Below, one piece after another: positions 13,131 to 20,387 of a DNA stretch of 20,387 bases. Position 1 is the stretch's first letter. The number at the start of each line of letters is the position of its first letter. Source of the stretch: an uncultured Bacillota bacterium (GTDB taxonomy: Bacteria > Bacillota > Clostridia > Tissierellales > Tissierellaceae). The translations under genes were made by a program, and so were the position numbers. The DNA is taken from contig CALGAG010000100.1 in NCBI GenBank assembly GCA_937951995.1, positions 1-20,387 on the forward strand, written 5' to 3'. The notes beneath the pieces are model-generated. The model was not told the origin of the DNA. It worked only from the letters and a program-made list of their open reading frames with translations, and did not search any database.

Positions 13131-15884
13131 ATGGGACTATTTGACAAGGTTTTTGGAACCTATAGTGAAAGGGAGCTGAAAAAGCTTGACAAAACGGTGG
13201 AGCAGATTCTGTCTCTGGAGACGGAAATCCAGAATCTAAGCGACGATGCACTTAAGAACAAGACAAATGAATTCAAGGATAGATTTAAGAATGGAGAAGG
13301 CTTAAATGAAATAATGCCTGAAGCATTTGCAGTAGTGAGGGAGGCTTCCTGGAGAGTACTTGGGATGAAGCACTTCCCCGTTCAGATATACGGTGGAATA
13401 ATACTCCACCAGGGCCGTATAGCAGAGATGAAGACAGGTGAAGGTAAGACCCTTGTGGCTACACTGCCTGCATACCTTAACGCAATAACAGGTCTTGGAG
13501 TACACGTAATTACGGTGAATGACTACCTTGCAAAGCGTGACAGACAATGGATGGGCAAGCTTTTTGAATTCCTGGGACTGACTGTGGGTTGTGTTGTCCA
13601 TGGAATGAACAACAAGGAAAAGAAGGAAGCCTACAAGGCCGACATTACTTACGGTACAAACAACGAGTTCGGATTTGACTACCTAAGGGACAACATGGTC
13701 ATCTACAAGGAAGAGATGGTCCAGAGAAAACTTTATTATGCTATAGTGGATGAGGTTGACTCCATACTTGTGGATGAGGCAAGAACGCCACTTATAATTT
13801 CCGGAAAGGGTGACAAGTCAACCAGTCTCTACGGCATGGCTGATTCCTTCGCAAGGACGCTTTCCTACAGGAAGCTGGATCCCGAGGAGACCAAGTCGGA
13901 CCCCTTCAACAGGGAGATAAAGGAAGAGACTGTTGATTACCTGATCGATGAAAAGGCCAAGAGCATTGCCCTTACAGACAAGGGGACTGCAAAGGCGGAA
14001 AGTTTCTTTGGAATCGAGAACCTGGCAGATGTTGAGAATATGGAGACAGCCCACCACATCAACCAGGCAATAAAGGCAAGGAGCATAATGAAAAGGGACA
14101 TAGATTACGTTGTCCAGGATGGCGAGGTAATAATAGTTGATGAGTTCACCGGAAGACTTATGTATGGAAGAAGGTACTCAAATGGTCTGCACCAGGCCAT
14201 TGAAGCCAAGGAAGGACTGGATGTAAGAAGCGAATCCAAGACCCTTGCCACAATAACCTTCCAGAATTACTTCAGGATGTATGAGAAGCTTTCCGGTATG
14301 ACCGGTACTGCCAAGACTGAAGAGGAGGAATTCAGGGAAATCTACAATATGGACGTTGTTGAGATTCCTACAAACAAGCCGGTGGTAAGGATTGACAATG
14401 CCGACAGTGTATACAAGACAGAAGCCGGGAAATTCAAGGCTGTTGTGGATGAGATAAGGGAAAAGCACCAGATTGGGCAGCCCATTCTGGTTGGTACAAT
14501 AACTATTGAGAGGTCTGAACTCCTATCGAAAATGCTAAAGAAGGAAGGGATCAGGCATGAGGTCCTTAACGCCAAGCAGCATGAGCGGGAGGCTGAAATA
14601 GTTGCACAGGCAGGTAGATTTGGGTCTGTAACAATAGCAACAAATATGGCCGGTAGAGGTACTGACATCGTCCTTGGTGGAAATCCAGACCATATGGCAA
14701 AGGATGAAATGAAGAAAAAGGGCTATGACAATGAGGTCCTTGCCTATGTCGACGGATTCTTTGAGACCGATGACCAGGAGGTTATTGAGGCAAGGAAAGT
14801 CTATCAGGAACTTGTGAAAAAGCATGAGGGGGAAACCAGGGTCGAGCACGAAAAGGTGGTCCAGGCTGGGGGTCTTCATATAATCGGTACTGAGAGACAT
14901 GAGTCAAGACGTATTGACAACCAGCTTAGGGGTAGATCTGGACGTCAGGGAGACCCTGGAAGCTCCAGGTTCTACATCTCACTTGAGGATGACCTGATGA
15001 GGCTATTTGCCGGTGACAGGATAAAGGGAATAATCGATGGCATGAACATGCCTGAGGACGAGCCACTTGAGCATGCCCTCCTTACAAAGACCATAGAGGG
15101 AGCACAGAAGAAGGTAGAGGGAAACAACTTCTCCATCCGTAAGCACGTTCTCCAGTATGACGATGTAATGAACAAGCAAAGGGAGATCATGTACGGTGAG
15201 AGAAGGAAGGTACTTGAAGGGGAAAACCTCAAGGACCACATACAGGAAATGGTCAGAGGCCTTGTAGTTGATAATGTTGAGCTTTACACAAGGGGGGAGA
15301 AGTATCCGGAACAGTGGGATTTCGAGGGTCTTGAAACCTACCTTGTGAAGCAGTTCGGCTTTAGGCAGGGAATATTCGCCGGCATGGACATTGAATCCCT
15401 AACCAAGGAAGATTTGATAGATAGGATCATGAAGAAGTCGGAGGAGGCCTACAAGGTCAAGGAAGCCGAGTTTGGAGAGGACCAGTTCAGGGAGATTGAA
15501 AGGGTTGTCCTCCTTCAGGTTGTGGACAGGAAATGGATGGACCACATCGATGCAATGGACCAGCTTAGACAGGGAATTGGACTTAGGGCCTACGGTCAGC
15601 AGGATCCGGTGAGGGCTTACCAGATTGAGGGCTTTGACATGTTTGAGGAGATGACCAGAAGCATCTGGGAGGATACTGTTGGACTTCTATACCATGTGGT
15701 CAAGAATGAAAACATGGAGAGAAGAAGGGTGGCTCAGCCAGTCAATGCAGTTGCACCTGGACAGCAGCCTGAAAACAGGACCGTAGTCAACAAGGAAAAG
15801 AAAATCGGAAGAAACGACCCCTGTCCATGTGGCAGCGGCAAGAAATACAAGAAGTGTCATGGAGACCCAACCAGACAGCAGTAA
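13131..15884 (+). CDS. secA: Preprotein translocase ATPase SecA
   Basis: SecA is the ATPase motor that pushes unfolded preproteins through the SecYEG membrane channel. The 917 residues are near the usual full length. Walker A GEGKT is at 103-107, the DEAD-like box and following conserved block DEVDSILVDEARTPLI at 207-222, and the second nucleotide-binding region motif GRSGRQGDPG at 601-610. The C-terminal zinc-binding tail has Cys898, Cys900, Cys909 and His910 (CPCGSGKKYKKCH), which contacts SecB or ribosomes in other species. The start is ATG 13131 (MGLFDKVFG), 9 bases after AGAGG. The in-frame ATG at 13122 touches the binding site and is unlikely. prfB follows 29 bases later, so the two are probably cotranscribed. 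Confidence 0.98.
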   Translation: MGLFDKVFGTYSERELKKLDKTVEQILSLETEIQNLSDDALKNKTNEFKDRFKNGEGLNEIMPEAFAVVREASWRVLGMKHFPVQIYGGIILHQGRIAEMKTGEGKTLVATLPAYLNAITGLGVHVITVNDYLAKRDRQWMGKLFEFLGLTVGCVVHGMNNKEKKEAYKADITYGTNNEFGFDYLRDNMVIYKEEMVQRKLYYAIVDEVDSILVDEARTPLIISGKGDKSTSLYGMADSFARTLSYRKLDPEETKSDPFNREIKEETVDYLIDEKAKSIALTDKGTAKAESFFGIENLADVENMETAHHINQAIKARSIMKRDIDYVVQDGEVIIVDEFTGRLMYGRRYSNGLHQAIEAKEGLDVRSESKTLATITFQNYFRMYEKLSGMTGTAKTEEEEFREIYNMDVVEIPTNKPVVRIDNADSVYKTEAGKFKAVVDEIREKHQIGQPILVGTITIERSELLSKMLKKEGIRHEVLNAKQHEREAEIVAQAGRFGSVTIATNMAGRGTDIVLGGNPDHMAKDEMKKKGYDNEVLAYVDGFFETDDQEVIEARKVYQELVKKHEGETRVEHEKVVQAGGLHIIGTERHESRRIDNQLRGRSGRQGDPGSSRFYISLEDDLMRLFAGDRIKGIIDGMNMPEDEPLEHALLTKTIEGAQKKVEGNNFSIRKHVLQYDDVMNKQREIMYGERRKVLEGENLKDHIQEMVRGLVVDNVELYTRGEKYPEQWDFEGLETYLVKQFGFRQGIFAGMDIESLTKEDLIDRIMKKSEEAYKVKEAEFGEDQFREIERVVLLQVVDRKWMDHIDAMDQLRQGIGLRAYGQQDPVRAYQIEGFDMFEEMTRSIWEDTVGLLYHVVKNENMERRRVAQPVNAVAPGQQPENRTVVNKEKKIGRNDPCPCGSGKKYKKCHGDPTRQQ

Positions 15885-15913
15885 ATTGTGTAATAAGGAA
15901 GGGATGTGAGATT

Positions 15914-17021
15914 GTGGAGAGCATATATCTTGACAGAGACCGACTTTCTGAGATAAAGGAGACGGTCAGAGAATTGGGTGTTTCACTTTGACCTGCCTAA
16001 ACTAAAAGGAAGGGTAAAGGAGCTGCAGGAGGAATCCTACAAGGAGGACCTTTGGGATGACGTGAAAAGGGCCCAGGGAATAATGCAGGAAATCAAGGCA
16101 ATAAACAATGAAGTTGAAACATATGAAAAGCTTATTGAAGACATCGAGGACATGGAAACAATGATCGAGCTTATCATAGAGGAGGACGATTTCTCCCATT
16201 ACAGGGAGGTCCAGAAAAACATAGATATCCTGGAGAGACGGACAGATGAGTTCAAGATTTCAACCCTCCTAAGCGGAGAATTTGACCAGAAGAGCGCAAT
16301 CCTGTCCATCCATTCAGGTGCAGGTGGATTGGAGGCCCAGGACTGGGCGGAAATGCTCCTTAGGATGTACAGACGTTGGGCCGAAGGCAAGGAGTACCGG
16401 GTTGAGACCCTGGATCTCCAGGCTGACACGGAGGGTGGAATAAAGTCTGTGACCCTGCTTGTGGAGGGTTTCAATGCTTATGGATATCTTAGAAGCGAGA
16501 AGGGTGTCCACAGGCTTGTAAGGATTTCACCTTTTGATTCTTCTGGAAAGAGACACACCTCCTTTGCCAGCATTGACGTGTATCCTGAGATAGACGATGA
16601 TGTTCAGGTGGAGATCAATGAAAAGGATTTGAAGGTTGACACCTACAGGGCCTCGGGAGCTGGGGGACAGCATGTAAACACAACCGACTCGGCCATAAGG
16701 ATCACCCACATCCCAACAGGAATTGTGGTCCAGTGTCAGTCGGAAAGGTCACAGCACTCAAACAAGGCTACGGCCATGAACATGCTAAAGGCCAAGCTGG
16801 TCCAACTTCAGCAGGATGAAAACAAGGAAAAGATTGAAGACCTTCAGGGTTCCTATTCCCAGATAGCCTGGGGATCACAGATCAGATCCTACGTATTCCA
16901 TCCCTACAGCATGGTCAAGGACCACAGGACAGATGCTGAGGTTGGGGATGTAAGCCGGGTAATGGATGGCGACATCGACTACTTCATCAACGAATATTTG
17001 AAACACAAGGCCCTTCAGTAG
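15914..17021 (+). CDS. prfB: Peptide chain release factor 2 (programmed +1 frameshift)
   Basis: RF2 releases the finished chain at UGA and UAA stop codons. The gene is split between two frames: 25 codons from GTG 15914 to CTT 15986-15988, then an in-frame TGA at 15989-15991. Skipping T15989 gives GAC at 15990 and runs to TAG at 17021. The joined product is 368 residues. In this numbering the stop-codon-reading SPF motif is at 205-207 and the catalytic GGQ (in GAGGQHVN) at 250-252, exactly the E. coli RF2 positions, which strongly supports the frameshift model. Residue 246 is Ala, as in most RF2. A start at GTG 15978 would cut off the N-terminal helix and should not be used. secA is 29 bases upstream; a hairpin follows. 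Confidence 0.96.
15976..15992 (+). other. prfB programmed +1 frameshift site
   Basis: The slip sequence CTTTGAC (15986-15992) is the canonical RF2 autoregulatory site: low RF2 leaves TGA unread and lets the Leu-tRNA slip from CTT to TTT. The upstream Shine-Dalgarno-like element is only GGGTG (15976-15980), ending 5 bases before CTT. The E. coli site has AGGGGG 3 bases before it. GGTG still matches the 3' half of the full binding consensus AGGAGGTGA. Confidence 0.92.
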
Positions 17022-17031
17022 AAGGGCCTTT
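17007..17031 (+). terminator. Weak terminator-like hairpin containing the prfB stop codon
   Basis: AAGGCCCTTC (17007-17016) and GAAGGGCCTT (17021-17030) pair perfectly around AGTA. The prfB TAG stop spans loop and stem (17019-17021). Only TTT follows, so termination is likely partial and some transcripts may continue into tex. Confidence 0.6.
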
Positions 17032-17063
17032 AACAAAAGAAAGCTTGGAAAGGTTGGTTTTAT

Positions 17064-19169
17064 ATGGATATAGTATTGCGGTTGGCTGAAGAGCTTAAAC
17101 TCAAGAAAAAGCACGTGGAGAATGTAATCCAGATGATTGATGCTGGAGACACAATTCCATTTATAGCCAGGTACAGGAAGGAACAAACGGGTGAAATGAC
17201 CGATGTAACCCTGAGGGACCTCCATAACAGGCTGGTTTATCTTAGGAACCTGGAGGCTAGGAAAGAGGAGGTCATAAGACTTGTTGGAGAACAGGAAAAG
17301 CTAACACCTGAGCTCCATAAGGAAATTCTCAATGCCGATACCCTTCAAAGGGTTGATGACCTTTACAGACCCTTTAGGCCCAAGAGAAGGACCAGGGCAA
17401 CCATGGCCAAGGAAAGGGGACTGGAACCCCTGGCAAAAGAGCTTATGCTTCAGGCTATGGACAGGGAAAAGCTTGTGGCATTTGCATCCACCTTTATTGA
17501 TGAGGAAAATGAGGTTCCAGACTGGGAGACAGCCCTCCAGGGAGCAATGGATATCCTTGCAGAGGACATTGCAGATGATCCTGACTTCAGAAGGTCGGTG
17601 AAGAACTACCTGTGGAGAAATTCCCTTATTGTGACCCAGGCTGTAGACAAGGATGCGGATTCCGTATACGAGATGTACTACGACTTCAAGGAGCCTGTAA
17701 ACAAGGTGCTTAACCACAGGATTCTGGCAATCAACAGGGGGGAAAAGGAGAAGGTGCTTAAGGCGTCTCTCCATGTTGAGGGAGATGACGGGGTAAGAAT
17801 AATAAGGGACAGGCTTTTGAAGAACCCTCCAAGCTTTTGTACAGGCTATGTGGATTCCGCAATCCAGGATGGCTACAAGAGACTTCTTTACCCATCCATA
17901 GAAAGGGAGATCAGAAATGACCTTACTGAAAGGGCGGAGGACGAGGCAATTAAGGTCTTTGCTCTGAATCTTGAGCCCCTTCTAATGCAGGCCCCAATCA
18001 AGGGCAAGACGGTTCTTGCCATCGACCCTGGCTTCAGGACAGGATGCAAGGTTGCAGTTGTGGATGACACAGGCAAGCTTCTGGATAATACGACGGTGTT
18101 TCCTACAGAGCCACAGAAGAAGATTGAAGCTACCAAGAAGACCTTGGGGGCTCTCATAGAAAAATATAATGTTGAGCTGATTTCCATAGGAAATGGAACA
18201 GGGTCACGGGAGACTGAGGCGGTTGTAGCAGACTTGATCAAGGAAATTCCACAAAAGGTTGCCTATGCTATTGTAAACGAGGCAGGGGCATCTGTCTATT
18301 CCGCATCGGAGGTTGGACAGAAGGACTTTCCGGACCATGATGTAACCGTCAGAGGAGCTGCTTCAATAGGTAGAAGACTCCAGGACCCACTGGCTGAACT
18401 TGTTAAGATAGATCCAAAGCATATAGGCGTTGGTCAATACCAGCATGACCTTAACCAGGGCAAGCTGGATGAAGCATTGACAGCAGTGGTTGAGGACTCT
18501 GTAAACAGGGTAGGTGTAGACCTGAACACTGCAAGTCCATCCCTCTTGAAATACGTCTCTGGAGTCTCTACAAAGGTTGCCAATGGAATTGTTGCCCATA
18601 GGGAGGAAAATGGAAAGTTCAACAGCAGAAAGCAGCTCCTGAAGGTGAAGGGACTGGGAGACAAGACCTTTAAACAGTGTGCGGGCTTTCTACGGATTCC
18701 AGGTGGAAAGGATCCCCTGGACAATACAGGAGTCCACCCTGAGTCCTACCATATAGCCAAGGACCTTATGGTCAAGGAACTTGATTCCCTGAACCTCAAG
18801 GAACTTTCAGAGAAACTGCAGGTGGGACTTCCGACCCTGGAGGACATTGTAAAGGAGCTTAAAAAGCCTGGCAGGGACCCAAGGGATGAAATGCCAAAGC
18901 CACTCCTGAGGGAGGACATCCTTAAGCTTGAGGACCTTTCACCTGACATGGTCCTGAATGGGACTGTGCGGAATGTTGTTGATTTTGGTGCATTTGTGGA
19001 TATAGGCGTAAAGCAGGACGGACTTGTCCACATATCTGAACTTGCGGACAAGTTTATCAGGCACCCAAAGGAAATCGTTAAGGTTGGGGATATTGTCAAA
19101 GTGAAGATAATTCAGGTTGACAAGGACAAGGGAAGGATTTCCCTGAGCATGAAAAACATAACTGGATAG
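17064..19169 (+). CDS. tex: RNA-binding transcription accessory protein Tex
   Basis: Tex is a widely conserved cytoplasmic nucleic-acid-binding protein linked to transcription and RNA turnover, related in fold to the core of eukaryotic Spt6. It has 701 residues with the usual order: N-terminal helical region (1 to about 310, including FIARYRKEQTGEMTD), a YqgF/RNase H-like domain (about 313-440, starting GKTVLAIDPGFRTGCK), helix-hairpin-helix repeats (about 485-545, LNTASPSLLKYVSG and LLKVKGLGDKTF), and a C-terminal S1 RNA-binding domain (about 625-698, with DFGAFVDIG and GLVHISEL). ATG 17064 follows GGAAAGG at about 10 bases. No separate promoter is clear, so it may depend on readthrough from prfB. 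The following kinase gene starts 12 bases after its stop. Confidence 0.95.
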   Translation: MDIVLRLAEELKLKKKHVENVIQMIDAGDTIPFIARYRKEQTGEMTDVTLRDLHNRLVYLRNLEARKEEVIRLVGEQEKLTPELHKEILNADTLQRVDDLYRPFRPKRRTRATMAKERGLEPLAKELMLQAMDREKLVAFASTFIDEENEVPDWETALQGAMDILAEDIADDPDFRRSVKNYLWRNSLIVTQAVDKDADSVYEMYYDFKEPVNKVLNHRILAINRGEKEKVLKASLHVEGDDGVRIIRDRLLKNPPSFCTGYVDSAIQDGYKRLLYPSIEREIRNDLTERAEDEAIKVFALNLEPLLMQAPIKGKTVLAIDPGFRTGCKVAVVDDTGKLLDNTTVFPTEPQKKIEATKKTLGALIEKYNVELISIGNGTGSRETEAVVADLIKEIPQKVAYAIVNEAGASVYSASEVGQKDFPDHDVTVRGAASIGRRLQDPLAELVKIDPKHIGVGQYQHDLNQGKLDEALTAVVEDSVNRVGVDLNTASPSLLKYVSGVSTKVANGIVAHREENGKFNSRKQLLKVKGLGDKTFKQCAGFLRIPGGKDPLDNTGVHPESYHIAKDLMVKELDSLNLKELSEKLQVGLPTLEDIVKELKKPGRDPRDEMPKPLLREDILKLEDLSPDMVLNGTVRNVVDFGAFVDIGVKQDGLVHISELADKFIRHPKEIVKVGDIVKVKIIQVDKDKGRISLSMKNITG

Positions 19170-19181
19170 GAGGACTGGAAG

Positions 19182-20294
19182 ATGAAGCTTGGCGTAATTG
19201 TAAACCCGATCGCAGGAATGGGTGGAAGAGTTGGATTAAAGGGGACAGACGGGCCAGAGGTTCTTGAGAGGGCCAGAAAGATGGGAGCTAAGCCTGAATC
19301 ACCTGGAAAGGCTGAAAAGGCCTTGAGGACTCTTTTACCCTTGAAGGATAGACTTGAGATTCTTACTTTTCCTGGTGATATGGGGGAAAATGAAATGAGA
19401 AATCTTGGTTTCGATCCTCTTGTTTTGAATCATCTGGAGGAAGAGACCACACCTGAGGACACTGAAAGGGCAGCACGGTTGATGGCTGATGAGGGGGTAG
19501 ACCTTATTATATTTGCAGGTGGAGACGGAACAGCCAGAAATGTTTATAATGCAATCGGCCAGGAGGTTCCAGTGATTGGAATACCAGCAGGTGTAAAGAT
19601 CCATTCGGGTGTATTTGCAAACCATCCTGGAGGGGCTGGAGAAATTGCCTTCAATTACCTACAGGACCTGGAGCTGGGCACCAAGGAGGCCGAGGTTATG
19701 GACATTGATGAGGATGCCTTCAGGGAGGGCGTTGTAACGGCAAAGCTCTATGGCTACATGAGGATTCCCCATATGCCAGACCTAACCCAGGTCCAGAAGT
19801 CCAGTGGATTTGCTGACGAAAAGGAAGCCATAGGTGGAATTGCCGAAAAGATAGTTGAGGAGATGAGAGAGGGAATCTACTATATAATGGGGTCGGGTAC
19901 AACAATCAGACCCATTATGGAAGACCTTGGTCTGCCGAATACACTTCTTGGAATAGATATAATCAAGGACAAAAAGCTCGTTGCTTCAGATGTGAACGAG
20001 AAGCAGATTTTGGATATAATCGGTAATGAGCCTGCCAAGATTATCGTCACTGTCATAGGTGGCCAGGGATATATCTTTGGTCGTGGAAACCAACAGATCA
20101 GTGCAGAGGTAATCAAAAAGGTGGGGAAGAAAAACATTATCGTTGCAGCTCCAAGAAGCAAGATATTCTCTCTTCAGGGAAGGCCACTTCTTGTGGACAC
20201 CGGAGATGAGGAGGTCAACGGTATGATGAACGGCTATATAAAGGTTGTCTATGATTACTATACCGAGAGCCTCCAGGAGGTTAAGGGACTGTAG
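19182..20294 (+). CDS. ATP-NAD kinase family protein
   Basis: A 370-residue protein of the ATP-NAD kinase/AcoX-like family. NPIAGMGG lies at 8-15, followed by GLKGTDG, and the nucleotide-binding motif GGDGTARN is at 113-120. These match the NAD/diacylglycerol kinase superfold, but the protein is longer than the usual NAD kinase NadK and belongs to a separate subfamily. The real substrate is uncertain; NAD phosphorylation is the obvious but unproven guess. The C-terminal part (about 260-350) continues the fold, with VTVIGGQGYIFGRGNQQ. ATG 19182 follows a GGAGG that starts within 2 bases of the tex stop, so it is in the tex operon and probably translated by reinitiation. No membrane segment is present. 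Confidence 0.88.
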   Translation: MKLGVIVNPIAGMGGRVGLKGTDGPEVLERARKMGAKPESPGKAEKALRTLLPLKDRLEILTFPGDMGENEMRNLGFDPLVLNHLEEETTPEDTERAARLMADEGVDLIIFAGGDGTARNVYNAIGQEVPVIGIPAGVKIHSGVFANHPGGAGEIAFNYLQDLELGTKEAEVMDIDEDAFREGVVTAKLYGYMRIPHMPDLTQVQKSSGFADEKEAIGGIAEKIVEEMREGIYYIMGSGTTIRPIMEDLGLPNTLLGIDIIKDKKLVASDVNEKQILDIIGNEPAKIIVTVIGGQGYIFGRGNQQISAEVIKKVGKKNIIVAAPRSKIFSLQGRPLLVDTGDEEVNGMMNGYIKVVYDYYTESLQEVKGL

Positions 20295-20305
20295 TTCAAT
20301 GCACA

Positions 20306-20326
20306 ATTCACGATTCACGATTCACA
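20306..20326 (+). repeat. Three tandem heptamers
   Basis: ATTCACG, ATTCACG, ATTCACA lie head to tail, 12 bases after the kinase stop. Flanking CACA and ATG partly continue the pattern. They directly precede the hairpin repeat at 20330. Confidence 0.8.
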
Positions 20327-20329
20327 ATG

Positions 20330-20374
20330 AAAAGAAGCTGTCATTCCGAGCGTAGTCGAGGAATCTAGCTTTTT
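20330..20374. repeat. Hairpin-forming dispersed-repeat-like element, possible terminator
   Basis: AAGCT and AGCTT-type arms (20330-20339 with 20367-20374) enclose ATTCC (20343-20347) and GGAAT (20360-20364) around GAGCGTAGTCGA. The core TCATTCCGAGCG...CGAGGAATCT resembles intergenic repeats I remember from many unrelated bacteria, though I cannot search for it. AGCTTTTTAGG gives a T-run on the plus strand, so it may also end the tex-kinase transcript. Confidence 0.65.
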
Positions 20375-20387
20375 AGGTAAGAGTTAA

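Noticed and set aside
15978..15989. GTG 15978 as the start of prfB
   Set aside because: It skips the first 25 codons. The CTTTGAC shift site and the match to E. coli RF2 numbering show the true start is 15914.

Overview
The window reads as chromosomal core sequence from a low-to-moderate GC Gram-positive anaerobe, most likely a Clostridia/Tissierellia-type member of the Bacillota. The basis is a SAM-I riboswitch in front of metK, strong AGGAGG-type ribosome binding sites, heavy AGG/AGA arginine use, intrinsic terminators after most transcription units, and the order metK-recD2-comF ... hpf-secA-prfB-tex, which I associate with Clostridia (from memory, not searched). I see no prophage, insertion sequence, CRISPR array or defence island.

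Layout. Positions 1-250 hold a small nested inverted repeat at the edge, then tRNA-Pro(UGG) on the minus strand with its own promoter and terminator. Positions 359-1800 hold the metK unit: promoter, SAM-I riboswitch, attenuator, metK, terminator. Positions 1779-4746 hold recD2 and comF, which overlap by 8 bases; their likely promoter starts inside the metK terminator. A 26-base palindrome ends comF and contains the stop codon of the converging minus-strand unit. That unit (9443 to 4732) has three genes: an unrecognised 582-residue protein, an S9-family serine peptidase overlapping it by 38 bases, and a YihY/BrkB-type membrane protein. Divergent from it is an M3-family oligoendopeptidase (9580-11274), which converges on a FUSC/aromatic acid exporter-type membrane protein (11297-12187).

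The spacer 12188-12489 carries a one-directional cluster of DnaA boxes (three exact TTATCCACA, two with one mismatch, one with two), then the promoter and a GNRA-capped hairpin in the leader of hpf. From 12490 onward everything is on the plus strand: hpf (ribosome hibernation), secA (protein export ATPase), prfB (release factor 2, expressed through a CTT-TGA +1 frameshift), tex (RNA-binding accessory protein) and an ATP-NAD kinase-family protein. The right edge has three tandem heptamers and a hairpin-forming element of the dispersed intergenic repeat type.

Nearly all genes are recognisable housekeeping genes. The points most worth a second look are the DnaA-box cluster next to hpf, the prfB frameshift with a weak Shine-Dalgarno-like stimulator, the unrecognised 582-residue protein, and the two edge repeats. 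I do not see evidence for a wholly new multi-gene system.
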